Source of the DNA: a virus
Strand: one strand, 5' to 3'
Virus record (IMG/VR): IMGVR_UViG_3300010397_000037
Coordinates: 1 to 38,761 of that record
DNA length: 38,761 nt
Each line of letters opens with the position of its first letter. The first letter of the stretch is position 1. The notes below the pieces were generated by a model. It saw only the letters and a program-made list of their open reading frames with translations, ran no database searches and was not told the origin of the DNA. A program made the translations under genes and the position numbers. Shown here one piece after another: positions 15,008 through 22,301 of this stretch.

Positions 15008-15765
15008 CAGAACATGAAGGCCGCAGCCAACCCGCCGAGTTGTCCGACAGTGCTCCACGTCTGCCCGTTGGCCGCGTTGTTGGCGTTTGTGCTTGCCAGC
15101 TGAGAGTTGTACTGGTTCTGCATAGCGCCCGTCATGTCAACCCCTGTTTTCGGAGCGCCACTGAAGTTCGGGTTCTGAACCTGAGAACCGGAACGAAGTG
15201 CGTTCAGCTCATTGAGCGGAAGTTGACGAAGATAGCTTTGCTCATCGAATGCACTCTTGCGGGCCCCGGTGTCGAGATTGATGCCTTGCAGCGCAGCCTG
15301 CGAATAGGCGTCATTCTTGTTTTGTCCGGCAAGATTGATCTCGTTGTTGTACGCCTCTGAGCCAGGCATGATGCCTTGATTGGCGAGCCGGTTTCGGAGC
15401 TGCTCATCGCTGCGGTCGAACTGCGGTTGCAGGCGAGCCATGATGGCTTGCTGCCCCGTCATTCCAGCATTGACGGGGGCGGATGGCAGAGACGAAGTAT
15501 CGAACCCCTGACCGAGCATCTGCCCGACACGATTTGTTGCGGAGCCCTGAAGATTCCCGAGCTGCAGAGATGTCTGGTTCTGCTGATCCAGCAGCTTCTG
15601 CTGATCGGGGCTCAGCGTGACATTGTTCGTGTACGTGCCATCAGGGCCTTGAGACCAGGTCTGATTGCCGTAAGGAGTCGTGTAGTTGTTGCGCTGACTG
15701 TCTGCCGTGGCTTTTGCCGCTGCCGTGTAGTCAGGCGCTGCAGGTGCGCTGCTCTTGCCGCCCAT
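15007..15765 (-). CDS. Podovirus virion protein, tail/ejection module, 252 aa
   Basis: 252 residues beginning MGGKSSAPAAPDYTAAAKAT and then TTPYGNQTW, a signature shared by many podovirus structural proteins of this position. Q/N-rich throughout (SPDQQKLLDQQNQTSLQLG, AGQNKNDAYSQAALQG), with a short hydrophobic C-terminus (GGLAAAFMF). I take it as a virion component between nozzle and ejection proteins; mass spectrometry of relatives usually finds it in particles, but I cannot say where it sits. Confidence 0.7.
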   Translation of the reverse strand: MGGKSSAPAAPDYTAAAKATADSQRNNYTTPYGNQTWSQGPDGTYTNNVTLSPDQQKLLDQQNQTSLQLGNLQGSATNRVGQMLGQGFDTSSLPSAPVNAGMTGQQAIMARLQPQFDRSDEQLRNRLANQGIMPGSEAYNNEINLAGQNKNDAYSQAALQGINLDTGARKSAFDEQSYLRQLPLNELNALRSGSQVQNPNFSGAPKTGVDMTGAMQNQYNSQLASTNANNAANGQTWSTVGQLGGLAAAFMF

Positions 15766-16177
15766 GTCGTTCCTCCAGTTGCAGAAATCTGCATTCCGAA
15801 GGTGACATGCTGTAAATGCACAAGTCGCCTACAGGCCCCGCGCCGGGGATTACACATTGCAGCTTGAAACCCAAGTGCTCATCGAAGCGACGAGCGGCCA
15901 GATTCGAGCCATCCACAAGTCCTATCAACTGGTTCACCTTGAGCTGCCTGAAAGGGTAGTCAAAGCAAACCCTCAGATACTCTCGGTTCATCCATGAACC
16001 TTCACCAGCCACATGCATACAGATGCTGCGGCCGTTGTAGTTATCATACATCACGCCTGCAATCAATCGGCCATCTTGCTCAAGTCCTATCGCCTGACCA
16101 AGGCCATCCGGCTGACCTCCGGTCCTCTCGCAAACCCAACGCGAGACGCGAGAATGGTCAAAGACGATGGTTTTCAC
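15731..16177 (-). CDS. GNAT-like protein of T7 gp13 type, 148 aa
   Basis: 148 residues with GTG start (TAGTG overlap with the nozzle gene). The LIGLVDGSNLAARRFDEHLG segment matches the N-x-x-A-x-x-x-(F/Y)-x-x-x-G-F block that closes the acetyl-CoA site of GNAT acetyltransferases, and DGRLIAGVMYDNYNG matches an upstream strand pair. Such genes recur in podovirus tail modules and in T7 correspond to the small internal protein gp13. Whether it still transfers acetyl groups is uncertain: the P-loop motif is weak. The C-terminus overlaps the next gene by 35 bp. Confidence 0.7.
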   Translation of the reverse strand: MKTIVFDHSRVSRWVCERTGGQPDGLGQAIGLEQDGRLIAGVMYDNYNGRSICMHVAGEGSWMNREYLRVCFDYPFRQLKVNQLIGLVDGSNLAARRFDEHLGFKLQCVIPGAGPVGDLCIYSMSPSECRFLQLEERHGRQEQRTCSA

Positions 16178-17733
16178 TACACGATGCCGCCATATTCAAG
16201 GACGAAATCAGTTGAAGCCCATTGTAGCTGCGATGCGAGGCTAGATGTCTTCATCCGGAGCGCTGCGGCATAGCCCACGCCTTGAATGTTCAGCCAATCC
16301 TTACGCAAGGATAGATCGCCACCCCAAACGGCACCGTCCCACACGCTTGAATCCCAAATTCCTATATTGCCGATGCTAGAGAAAGTTGGCGAGTTCAGGA
16401 CGGCATTCAGGTCGAAATCTATCGCCACCCCTAGCGAGACACCGACAGAAGGGCTGTCTGCATAGAGAATCGGGCGAGCCAGCAGGAATCTCTTTTGAGA
16501 CGTGTTTGCGCCGAAGTAGCTGAAGGCCTGTGTCGCATCTCCTGAGATCGACAGGCCGTTGTCAGAGGTTCCAGAGAACGCATGACACACTTTCCCAGGC
16601 GATCCGAAGTACATCTCTTCATTGAACATCTCCCAGGTTGTCGTGTTCCACCCAAGGAATCTGCACCATGCCCCTGTGATCGAGTTCATGACGTACTGAT
16701 ACGTCGTCGTGCTGTTGTATGGCACGTTCAGGATCACCATGTTGTTTTTTGGGTAAACATGACATTCCCATCCGAACAGACTACCGGAAATAGTTACCGA
16801 CTCGCTCATGGCCTGCTGAATCTTGTCTGTCAGACTGATGCCCGTATTGACGCGAGACGACATCAGGGCTTTGGAAAGCGGCATCAGGCCGTCCTGACAA
16901 ATGAGGATCAGGTCGGAGCCGTATTTGGCGAAACAACGCCGGCCGACTGGCGATCCGATGGTGTAGACGCCCACAAGCGCGAAAGTGGAGGCTGACGACG
17001 GGTCCGTGCCGCGATAGACAGCCACCTGACCCTGCGAGGTGATGAATACCGCATGGTCGTCCATTCCGTAGCCTGCATCGATGGTCCATGTGGCCATCGC
17101 CATCAAGTAGCCGCCATCGGTAAACAGTGACGTGAAGTCAATTGCGCTTGCTGCGCCACCAATGGACGAGGTAGGCAGATACCACACCTTCAGAGAGCTT
17201 TTCTCGGTGAAGAAGATGCGGTTCTTCCACAGATTGACGTGAATGAGGTTGGTTGTCGTGACGCCCGTAATCGCAGGCGTTGATGCACCATCAATGGCTG
17301 TCCAGGTGGCTCCATTGTAGAGCTGAGGCTTGTCCGCGCCGTTCACGAGGTACAGGAACTGGCCGCCAGCCGTTGAGATGTTCGTGTGCTGCCAGCGAGC
17401 GCTGGTTTGTCCAGTGACGACTGGAGCACCAACAGCGCCGGCTGCAGTCACATCGTAGATGTTGTTGCCAGATGCCGCGAATAGCTTCTGAGTAGATACC
17501 CCGTTGTATGCAACCAGCGTTTCAGGAGTCCCGGTGATGCCGGTAACGTGGTTGGTGTAGCCCTCCCTGAGGGAGACAACTGTGGCTTTCGGAAAGAAGT
17601 TGTCCAGCACGACCGCATCACTAGGCGGCATGTTGGAGATTGGGTCGCGGGCATTCCAGCCTCCAACCGGAGCCGGAATGGATGCAGTTTTACTGACCTG
17701 CCGCTTGTTGGTCGGGATGCCTACTCTGCGCAT
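16177..17733 (-). CDS. Tail nozzle protein (T7 gp12/P22 gp10-like)
   Basis: 518 residues, almost entirely beta, with repeating aromatic and glycine turns (LVAYNGVSTQKLFAASGNNI, FLYLVNGADKPQLYNGATW, HAVFITSQGQVAVYRG) like a blade-type propeller. In podoviruses this size and order (adaptor, then nozzle) marks the hexameric tail nozzle that plugs DNA and carries fibres. The N-terminal PAPVGGWNARDPI is characteristic of the family. The position between the adaptor and ejection genes fits. Confidence 0.75.
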   Translation of the reverse strand: MRRVGIPTNKRQVSKTASIPAPVGGWNARDPISNMPPSDAVVLDNFFPKATVVSLREGYTNHVTGITGTPETLVAYNGVSTQKLFAASGNNIYDVTAAGAVGAPVVTGQTSARWQHTNISTAGGQFLYLVNGADKPQLYNGATWTAIDGASTPAITGVTTTNLIHVNLWKNRIFFTEKSSLKVWYLPTSSIGGAASAIDFTSLFTDGGYLMAMATWTIDAGYGMDDHAVFITSQGQVAVYRGTDPSSASTFALVGVYTIGSPVGRRCFAKYGSDLILICQDGLMPLSKALMSSRVNTGISLTDKIQQAMSESVTISGSLFGWECHVYPKNNMVILNVPYNSTTTYQYVMNSITGAWCRFLGWNTTTWEMFNEEMYFGSPGKVCHAFSGTSDNGLSISGDATQAFSYFGANTSQKRFLLARPILYADSPSVGVSLGVAIDFDLNAVLNSPTFSSIGNIGIWDSSVWDGAVWGGDLSLRKDWLNIQGVGYAAALRMKTSSLASQLQWASTDFVLEYGGIV

Positions 17734-17736
17734 AGA

Positions 17737-18636
17737 TCAACCCGCCGGCCAGTTGCCTGCCGGGATATTCCATGGGCCAATGAGAATTGAACTCTGGCGC
17801 GGCGCCATGTTCAGGCGAGGCGCCGACTTGTTCTGAGAAGTGCAGCGCTCCAGCATGTATTGATAGTCGCGCTCCACGATCGACGATTCAAATCCCTTCT
17901 CTTGCCGCCAAAGCTTCTTTGCACCAAGGATCATCAGCGAGTCATCGTAGATGCATGAGTCCGTGTCGAGCGTGAAGCCTGACTTGTTCGAGCCCGTCAG
18001 CGGAATGACCCAGGCATTCGACAGGTACTCAAACGACAGGACCTCTCCATTCGGCGGATTCGGATTCACTGCGAACTTGTCGCCTGCGATACGAAAGCGA
18101 AGCCATGGGCCAGTTGAAACGATGCCGCCCTGCAGATAGCCCCACTGCTGGCTCGTAGCAGGGCCTGCCATGGGCCAATGCTGCGTGCGATCCCATTCAG
18201 TCTGCGGGATCTGCTTTTCCCAATCGCTCGGCAGTGAATAGCGAACCTTGGAGAACGTCACTGCTCCTGAGCCAGAAGTCAGGGCAGCCTGATTCAGCGT
18301 GATCTGCGTAGGGCTATCGACAGACACGATGTCAGCATACGACGGGAGCGACGTGTTCGATGCGTTCCAGTCCGTCGAAAGCTGTGCCGTTGAAGGAATA
18401 CCCGTCATGACCAGCGAGCCGGCCGTCAACGTCCCCGTCGAGTCAAAGGCGCTCGTCGTGAACACGTAGGTCTTCAGCAGTTCCTGCCATTCGAAATCGC
18501 GCGCCAGGTCTTTTCCAAGTCGGTTGATGAAAGAGAAGATCTGCTGAATCTGCGTGTCAGGATTGGAGATAACGGCGTTAGGAGCCGGAAGGCCCAGCTC
18601 GCTAGTGATCTGCTGAACGAGCTGTAGCAGGTTCAC
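17737..18636 (-). CDS. Head-to-tail adaptor-like protein (T7 gp11-type tail tubular A)
   Basis: 299 residues from a GTG start. The first 60 residues are helical (NLLQLVQQITSELGLP, FSFINRLGKDLARDFEW), as in tail tubular A/adaptor proteins that seat on the portal ring; the remainder is beta-rich with a WxxLLKTYVF segment common in the group. Gene order nozzle-adaptor is the usual one. It has no signal peptide. Function is by similarity of layout; the exact family name is less sure. Confidence 0.65.
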   Translation of the reverse strand: MNLLQLVQQITSELGLPAPNAVISNPDTQIQQIFSFINRLGKDLARDFEWQELLKTYVFTTSAFDSTGTLTAGSLVMTGIPSTAQLSTDWNASNTSLPSYADIVSVDSPTQITLNQAALTSGSGAVTFSKVRYSLPSDWEKQIPQTEWDRTQHWPMAGPATSQQWGYLQGGIVSTGPWLRFRIAGDKFAVNPNPPNGEVLSFEYLSNAWVIPLTGSNKSGFTLDTDSCIYDDSLMILGAKKLWRQEKGFESSIVERDYQYMLERCTSQNKSAPRLNMAPRQSSILIGPWNIPAGNWPAG

Positions 18637-18639
18637 GGG

Positions 18640-19185
18640 TTAGGCCTCGGCTGCTTCTTTCCTCGGCCGGCCAGGGCCGCGCTTTTCAGGCTCCGCCTGT
18701 GCGGAAGTCAATGCGGCGAGCTGAGTCTGCATTTCTGCGAGCTGGGCCTTCAGGCCTGCGTTTTCGTCGACTTCTCCCTTGGCCTTTTCGAGTGCACCCT
18801 TAGCCTTGAGTCGCAGCTCCATGGCACCCATGCCGACCTTCTGGCACTGCGTGTCGGTCAGAGTCGACATCTGTTCCACCGTGTGAACGCCGAGGTACTT
18901 CAGGTTGCGGACCTGAGCCGTGGTGACAACCGGCCAATCTTCCAGGCGCCAACCCTTGATCTCTTGCGAAAGACCCGCCTCGAAACGGCCCCACTGCACG
19001 GCAAAGCGCTGCTTGTGATGATCTTCGGCTCGGGTGTCGATCTGGTTGTTGATGTCACCGGGGATGTTGATGCGAACGAACGGGACTTCCACGTGAACCG
19101 GGTAGCCGCGAGCTTTGCTTTCAAACTCGGAGGGCATCGCGCCCATGTAGAACTCGACAAAGAGATTGTCGTCCGTGCGTTGCAT
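18640..19185 (-). CDS. Virion-module protein with C-terminal AT-hook, 181 aa
   Basis: 181 residues. The N-terminal ~65 residues are a beta domain (LFVEFYMGAMPSEFESKARG). The middle (VRNLKYLGVHTVEQMSTLTD) looks like a helix-hairpin-helix unit, followed by an alanine-rich coiled coil and the end EKRGPGRPRKEA, in which GRPRK is an AT-hook that grips the minor groove. It may connect packaged DNA with the head-tail region. Read 3 bases before the adaptor gene and just downstream of a strong terminator hairpin, so it may need readthrough or a separate start. Confidence 0.7.
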   Translation of the reverse strand: MQRTDDNLFVEFYMGAMPSEFESKARGYPVHVEVPFVRINIPGDINNQIDTRAEDHHKQRFAVQWGRFEAGLSQEIKGWRLEDWPVVTTAQVRNLKYLGVHTVEQMSTLTDTQCQKVGMGAMELRLKAKGALEKAKGEVDENAGLKAQLAEMQTQLAALTSAQAEPEKRGPGRPRKEAAEA

Positions 19186-19195
19186 GTGTGCTCCA

Positions 19196-19216
19196 GAAAA
19201 TAGGCCCCGAAGGGCC
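19196..19216 (-). terminator. Intrinsic terminator after capsid/decoration genes
   Basis: In the leftward transcript, GGCCC-TTCG-GGGCC forms a five-pair hairpin with the very stable UUCG loop, followed by TATTTTC. It lies 13 bases past the stop of the 128-residue decoration-like protein. The U-run is imperfect and the stem short, so partial termination is expected, giving more capsid and decoration mRNA than adaptor, nozzle and fibre mRNA. Confidence 0.7.
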
Positions 19217-19229
19217 GAAGGACCAAGGA

Positions 19230-19616
19230 TCAGGCGAGAGAGCCGCCCCAGTAGGTGCCATTGCCCTTGGCGATGAAGTAACCCACCTTGCCAGCCGCCA
19301 CCGAGACGCCCGCATTGGCTGCAGCCGTGCCGATTGAGAAGCCGAGTGGCGGATACACAAGCAGGGCGTTGGCGCCTTGGTTTGCGACAAGGAAGGCATC
19401 GCCGGTTGCCGGCGCATTCACTGCAGTAGGTGCAGGCAGAAGCGCGCCAGTCGATGCGGCAACGGTCGTGAACTCGGTGAACTCGTTCTGGAGAGGGTAC
19501 GCGGTTGCCTGGGTAGCACCGGTCGCCGTAGCGCCGGCGGTGCCATACCCATTGATCGCATTCGCCTGACCAGCCGAGAGCCCACCGCCCATGAGAGTGC
19601 GAAGGAATCCAGGCAT
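19230..19616 (-). CDS. Head decoration-like protein, 128 aa
   Basis: 128 residues starting at ATG 19616 behind AAGGAG. Glycine-, alanine- and threonine-rich with regular beta pattern (GAGTATATGATQAT-type, then VVAASTGALLPAPT, LLVYPPLGFSIGT, VAAGKVGYFIAKG), similar in style to small capsid decoration/stabilising proteins. It follows a similar short protein, so the two may decorate the head together or be one major and one minor form. The upstream in-frame extension is ignored because it lacks a ribosome site. Confidence 0.6.
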   Translation of the reverse strand: MPGFLRTLMGGGLSAGQANAINGYGTAGATATGATQATAYPLQNEFTEFTTVAASTGALLPAPTAVNAPATGDAFLVANQGANALLVYPPLGFSIGTAAANAGVSVAAGKVGYFIAKGNGTYWGGSLA

Positions 19617-19626
19617 GGTCAGCTCC

Positions 19627-19926
19627 TTACACCGAGGCCTTCGAGAACCAACCTTGGTCCCCGGCTGCCATCGTGGTTGCAGGAGAGGTGTAGGCCCCAC
19701 CCGAGTTCGTTGCGAGGAACGTGGAGGCATTCACCGTGCACACGGCCGTCGACGCAGTGATGGCGCCGTTGGCCTGTGCATAGACATACAGCTTGCCATC
19801 GTTGCCAAAGACCTCCTGACCGAGACGCGCGTTTGGACGCAGAGCACCCGAGGCGAGATCAGCCGCAAGCGAGATCGTCTTCAGATCCGCGCCGACGCTG
19901 TTGGATACATTGAAAGGGGTTGCCAT
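19627..19926 (-). CDS. Head decoration-like protein, 99 aa
   Basis: 99 residues from ATG 19926, eleven bases after the capsid gene and behind AAGGAG-type sequence. The plan, MATPFNVSNS, ISLAADLASGALRPNARLG, GKLYVYAQANGAITASTAV and a Ser/Thr-rich end, resembles proteins of the DUF2190-like decoration class that stick to HK97-fold capsids. The name is by position and composition; structure or virion analysis would be needed to confirm it. Confidence 0.6.
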   Translation of the reverse strand: MATPFNVSNSVGADLKTISLAADLASGALRPNARLGQEVFGNDGKLYVYAQANGAITASTAVCTVNASTFLATNSGGAYTSPATTMAAGDQGWFSKASV

Positions 19927-19937
19927 GTCGTTTCTCC

Positions 19938-20930
19938 TTAAGCGACGAGCTTGCCTTGGAACTGTTCGCCCGAGCAAGTGAGATTGCCGGCCCAGCCCAT
20001 CAGCTTCACGATTGCATCTTGGTTCACGGACTGGCGATCGCCACCAATCGGAACCATGTTGCGGTCACGGTGCGGGCGGAAAAAGATGTACTTCGTGTTC
20101 AGGAAGTACATGGTGTTCGCAGTGATCGAACCACCGATACCGCCATCCAGCACCACATCAACAGCCTTGCCGGCACCGAAGTACTTCAGCGAGGTGAAAC
20201 CAGCCGCAGCCAGCTTCTCATCCGTCACGCGCTGGATGCTTTGCAGCGATTCCAGATAGAGGCGGTAGTAGTTGTTGTCCGCAACCGCGGTGTCAGCCGA
20301 GTCCGTGCCGCGAACCAGTTGCAGAGCAACGCGATTCATGTAGCTTTGGATGTTGGCCGAGGTCGCCGGGGCGCCGCCGTCAGTCGCAGCCGAGAAGGCC
20401 ACGTTCCGCCAGAAAGCCCAGGTAGCACGGTTGATACCGCCGTAGGTGCCGGTCGTCGGAGTGGATGAGATCGCAGCAGCCAGACCGGTAATGTCCTTGC
20501 CGCTGTTGCCCGTACCGTCCGAGTACAGGCCTGCGCTCAGTTGGTTCTGCAGTTGAGCCTCGGCCACCTGAATCCGGCCTTCCAACAGATCGATGATCTG
20601 CTCCTTGCCGGAGTTCTGCAGCATTTCCAGGCCCGAGATCGTCACCGCAGCGGAATACTGCTTGATGTCGTACTGGGCGAAGGAGATCGGGCTGTTCGGC
20701 GTGATGTCCACCACGTCATAACCACTGTACGAACCGGCATTCTGCGTGTTGGGGTCGTTGTACATGATCTCTTGCGTGATCACGTTACCGCCGCTGAACG
20801 GCTTCACGTTGCCACGCTCATTCATGCGCATCAGAAGAACGTTGTTCTTCATCACGTTGTCGGCAAGTTTGCCGGTTCGGGATTGGATCGTAGTTGCGAC
20901 GATGTCGGCTACGTTTGCAAAAGAAGGCAT
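19938..20930 (-). CDS. Major capsid protein (HK97-like), 330 aa
   Basis: 330 residues. Not resembling the P22 or T7 coat by eye, but the composition (alternating helix and beta, central EGRIQVAEAQLQNQLSAGLY spine-helix-like segment, DVVLDGGIGGSI strand, C-terminal RPHRDRNMVPIGGDRQSVNQ) fits the HK97 coat fold, and position between scaffold and decoration proteins is decisive. GGAG lies ahead of the ATG. No N-terminal delta-domain is visible; the separate scaffold gene upstream serves that role. Confidence 0.85.
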   Translation of the reverse strand: MPSFANVADIVATTIQSRTGKLADNVMKNNVLLMRMNERGNVKPFSGGNVITQEIMYNDPNTQNAGSYSGYDVVDITPNSPISFAQYDIKQYSAAVTISGLEMLQNSGKEQIIDLLEGRIQVAEAQLQNQLSAGLYSDGTGNSGKDITGLAAAISSTPTTGTYGGINRATWAFWRNVAFSAATDGGAPATSANIQSYMNRVALQLVRGTDSADTAVADNNYYRLYLESLQSIQRVTDEKLAAAGFTSLKYFGAGKAVDVVLDGGIGGSITANTMYFLNTKYIFFRPHRDRNMVPIGGDRQSVNQDAIVKLMGWAGNLTCSGEQFQGKLVA

Positions 20931-20943
20931 TTAGTGCTCCAAG

Positions 20944-21981
20944 TCAGAAGAATTTGTCAGCCGCCGCTTCAATCTCGGCGCGCAACGAGTCTTTCGGGCC
21001 TGTAGCCGAACCAGATGCCGGAGAACTTCCCTTGACGCCAACTGCTGCAGTCTTTGCGCGCTGCACGTGGGATGTTTCCTGCGCCTTTCTAGCCGCTTCT
21101 TCCGTCTGTTGTTTCAGCAGGTTGGAGCGGATATCGGGTCGAACCCACACGGCCATGTCGTAGGCTTCCTTGAGAGATTTGGCTCGCCCGTTTTCAAGGA
21201 GCATTGCCATATCGTCCCGAACTGCCTCGAAGTGCTGGTTTGCCGGATCAGCCTTGAACTGTTCAATGGCACTCGTAAGGGTGCTACTTTCCTGTTCCTG
21301 CTGCTGGCGAAGCCAACTTTCCTGCTGCTGACGGAGCTGACTTAGCTCTTGCTGCAAATGCAGATACTGCGGATCTGGCTGAGGAGCGTCCTTGATGTGG
21401 TCAAGGCTCACTCCATATTGCTGAGCCAGCTCGGCGAAGTACCGTGCCTTTTCTTGCGGAGGACTATAGCGCAGTTTGTGGTCTGCTGCCAACAGTGTTT
21501 GGAACGCTTGAACCGGAGTAACCCCAAGCTCTTGAAATGTGCGCTCAAACGGCTTTGCTGCTTCACCGAAGCTGCGCCCAAAGTCAGCCGCTTGCTTGTA
21601 TTGCTGGATACCCATGCGGGCATCGTTTTCCCGCTTCTCGATCTCGGCGCGAATCTCCGGGTCCAGGGTTGCGAACTTCGCAGCCGCCGCTGGGCGCCAC
21701 GTGTTGGGAGCCTTGATAGCATCGGTCTGAGCTTCTGGCTTCTGAACATCAGGATTCGAAGCGTCCGGAGTTACCGGGGACTTCAACTCCGGCTGCTTGG
21801 TGATCTTCGCTTCCTCGACCGGCTCCGACTTCGCTGCGAACCGGCCTTTCTCGTCACGAGCGCGCGCATCTGCTTCGGCTTGAGTTTCCTGCTGCACATT
21901 AGCGACAGGAGTCGACTCGACCACAGGTGCAGTTTCGGCGCTCTCAAATGCTGTTTCGAGTGCTTCGCGAAGATCGCTCAT
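20944..21981 (-). CDS. Capsid scaffolding protein, 345 aa
   Basis: 345 residues, highly charged and glutamine-rich, mostly coiled-coil (LHLQQELSQLRQQQESWLRQ, followed by QEQES) with an acidic disordered N-terminus and a basic C-terminal hook (SLRAEIEAAADKFF). This is the typical layout of a scaffold that binds the coat protein with its C-terminal helix-turn-helix and leaves the prohead. The ATG overlaps the upstream stop and the gene directly precedes the coat gene. Confidence 0.8.
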   Translation of the reverse strand: MSDLREALETAFESAETAPVVESTPVANVQQETQAEADARARDEKGRFAAKSEPVEEAKITKQPELKSPVTPDASNPDVQKPEAQTDAIKAPNTWRPAAAAKFATLDPEIRAEIEKRENDARMGIQQYKQAADFGRSFGEAAKPFERTFQELGVTPVQAFQTLLAADHKLRYSPPQEKARYFAELAQQYGVSLDHIKDAPQPDPQYLHLQQELSQLRQQQESWLRQQQEQESSTLTSAIEQFKADPANQHFEAVRDDMAMLLENGRAKSLKEAYDMAVWVRPDIRSNLLKQQTEEAARKAQETSHVQRAKTAAVGVKGSSPASGSATGPKDSLRAEIEAAADKFF

Positions 21982-22301
21982 AGACCCATTCCATTGGCTA
22001 CTTTGTACAAATCAACCTTGATGTCGCTCGACTTCGTCGGCTGCTGATTGACGGGGATCTTTTCGTTGCCTACTTCGACCAACCCGTGCTTCTTCAGGTG
22101 TTCGCGATGTTGTGCGCGACCACCAATCATTTCTCCGGTCGCCATAGACCGGTAAGGCTGAATGTCCGCGATGACCATTGGCGCGCAGACGGCCCGGAAC
22201 ATCTTCTTTCCGCAGTGATGGGGTAGGCTGTCCATCTCACGAAGCGGAAGGTACACATCCTGCGTATGGCCGCAGTCGCACATCGCCTTGTAAATGGGCA
22301 T
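21978..22301 (-). CDS. Zinc-ribbon protein, FmdB-like, 107 aa
   Basis: 107 residues. MPIYKAMCDCGHTQDVYLPL and the later HHCGKKMFRAVC give a C-x-C...C...C zinc ribbon of the FmdB regulatory family, which begins MP-x-Y-x-x-x-C. In phages this small gene commonly sits between portal and scaffold. The C-terminal half is basic and helical (HREHLKKHGLVEVG). Possible head assembly accessory; the family is clear, role unknown. Confidence 0.75.
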   Translation of the reverse strand: MPIYKAMCDCGHTQDVYLPLREMDSLPHHCGKKMFRAVCAPMVIADIQPYRSMATGEMIGGRAQHREHLKKHGLVEVGNEKIPVNQQPTKSSDIKVDLYKVANGMGL

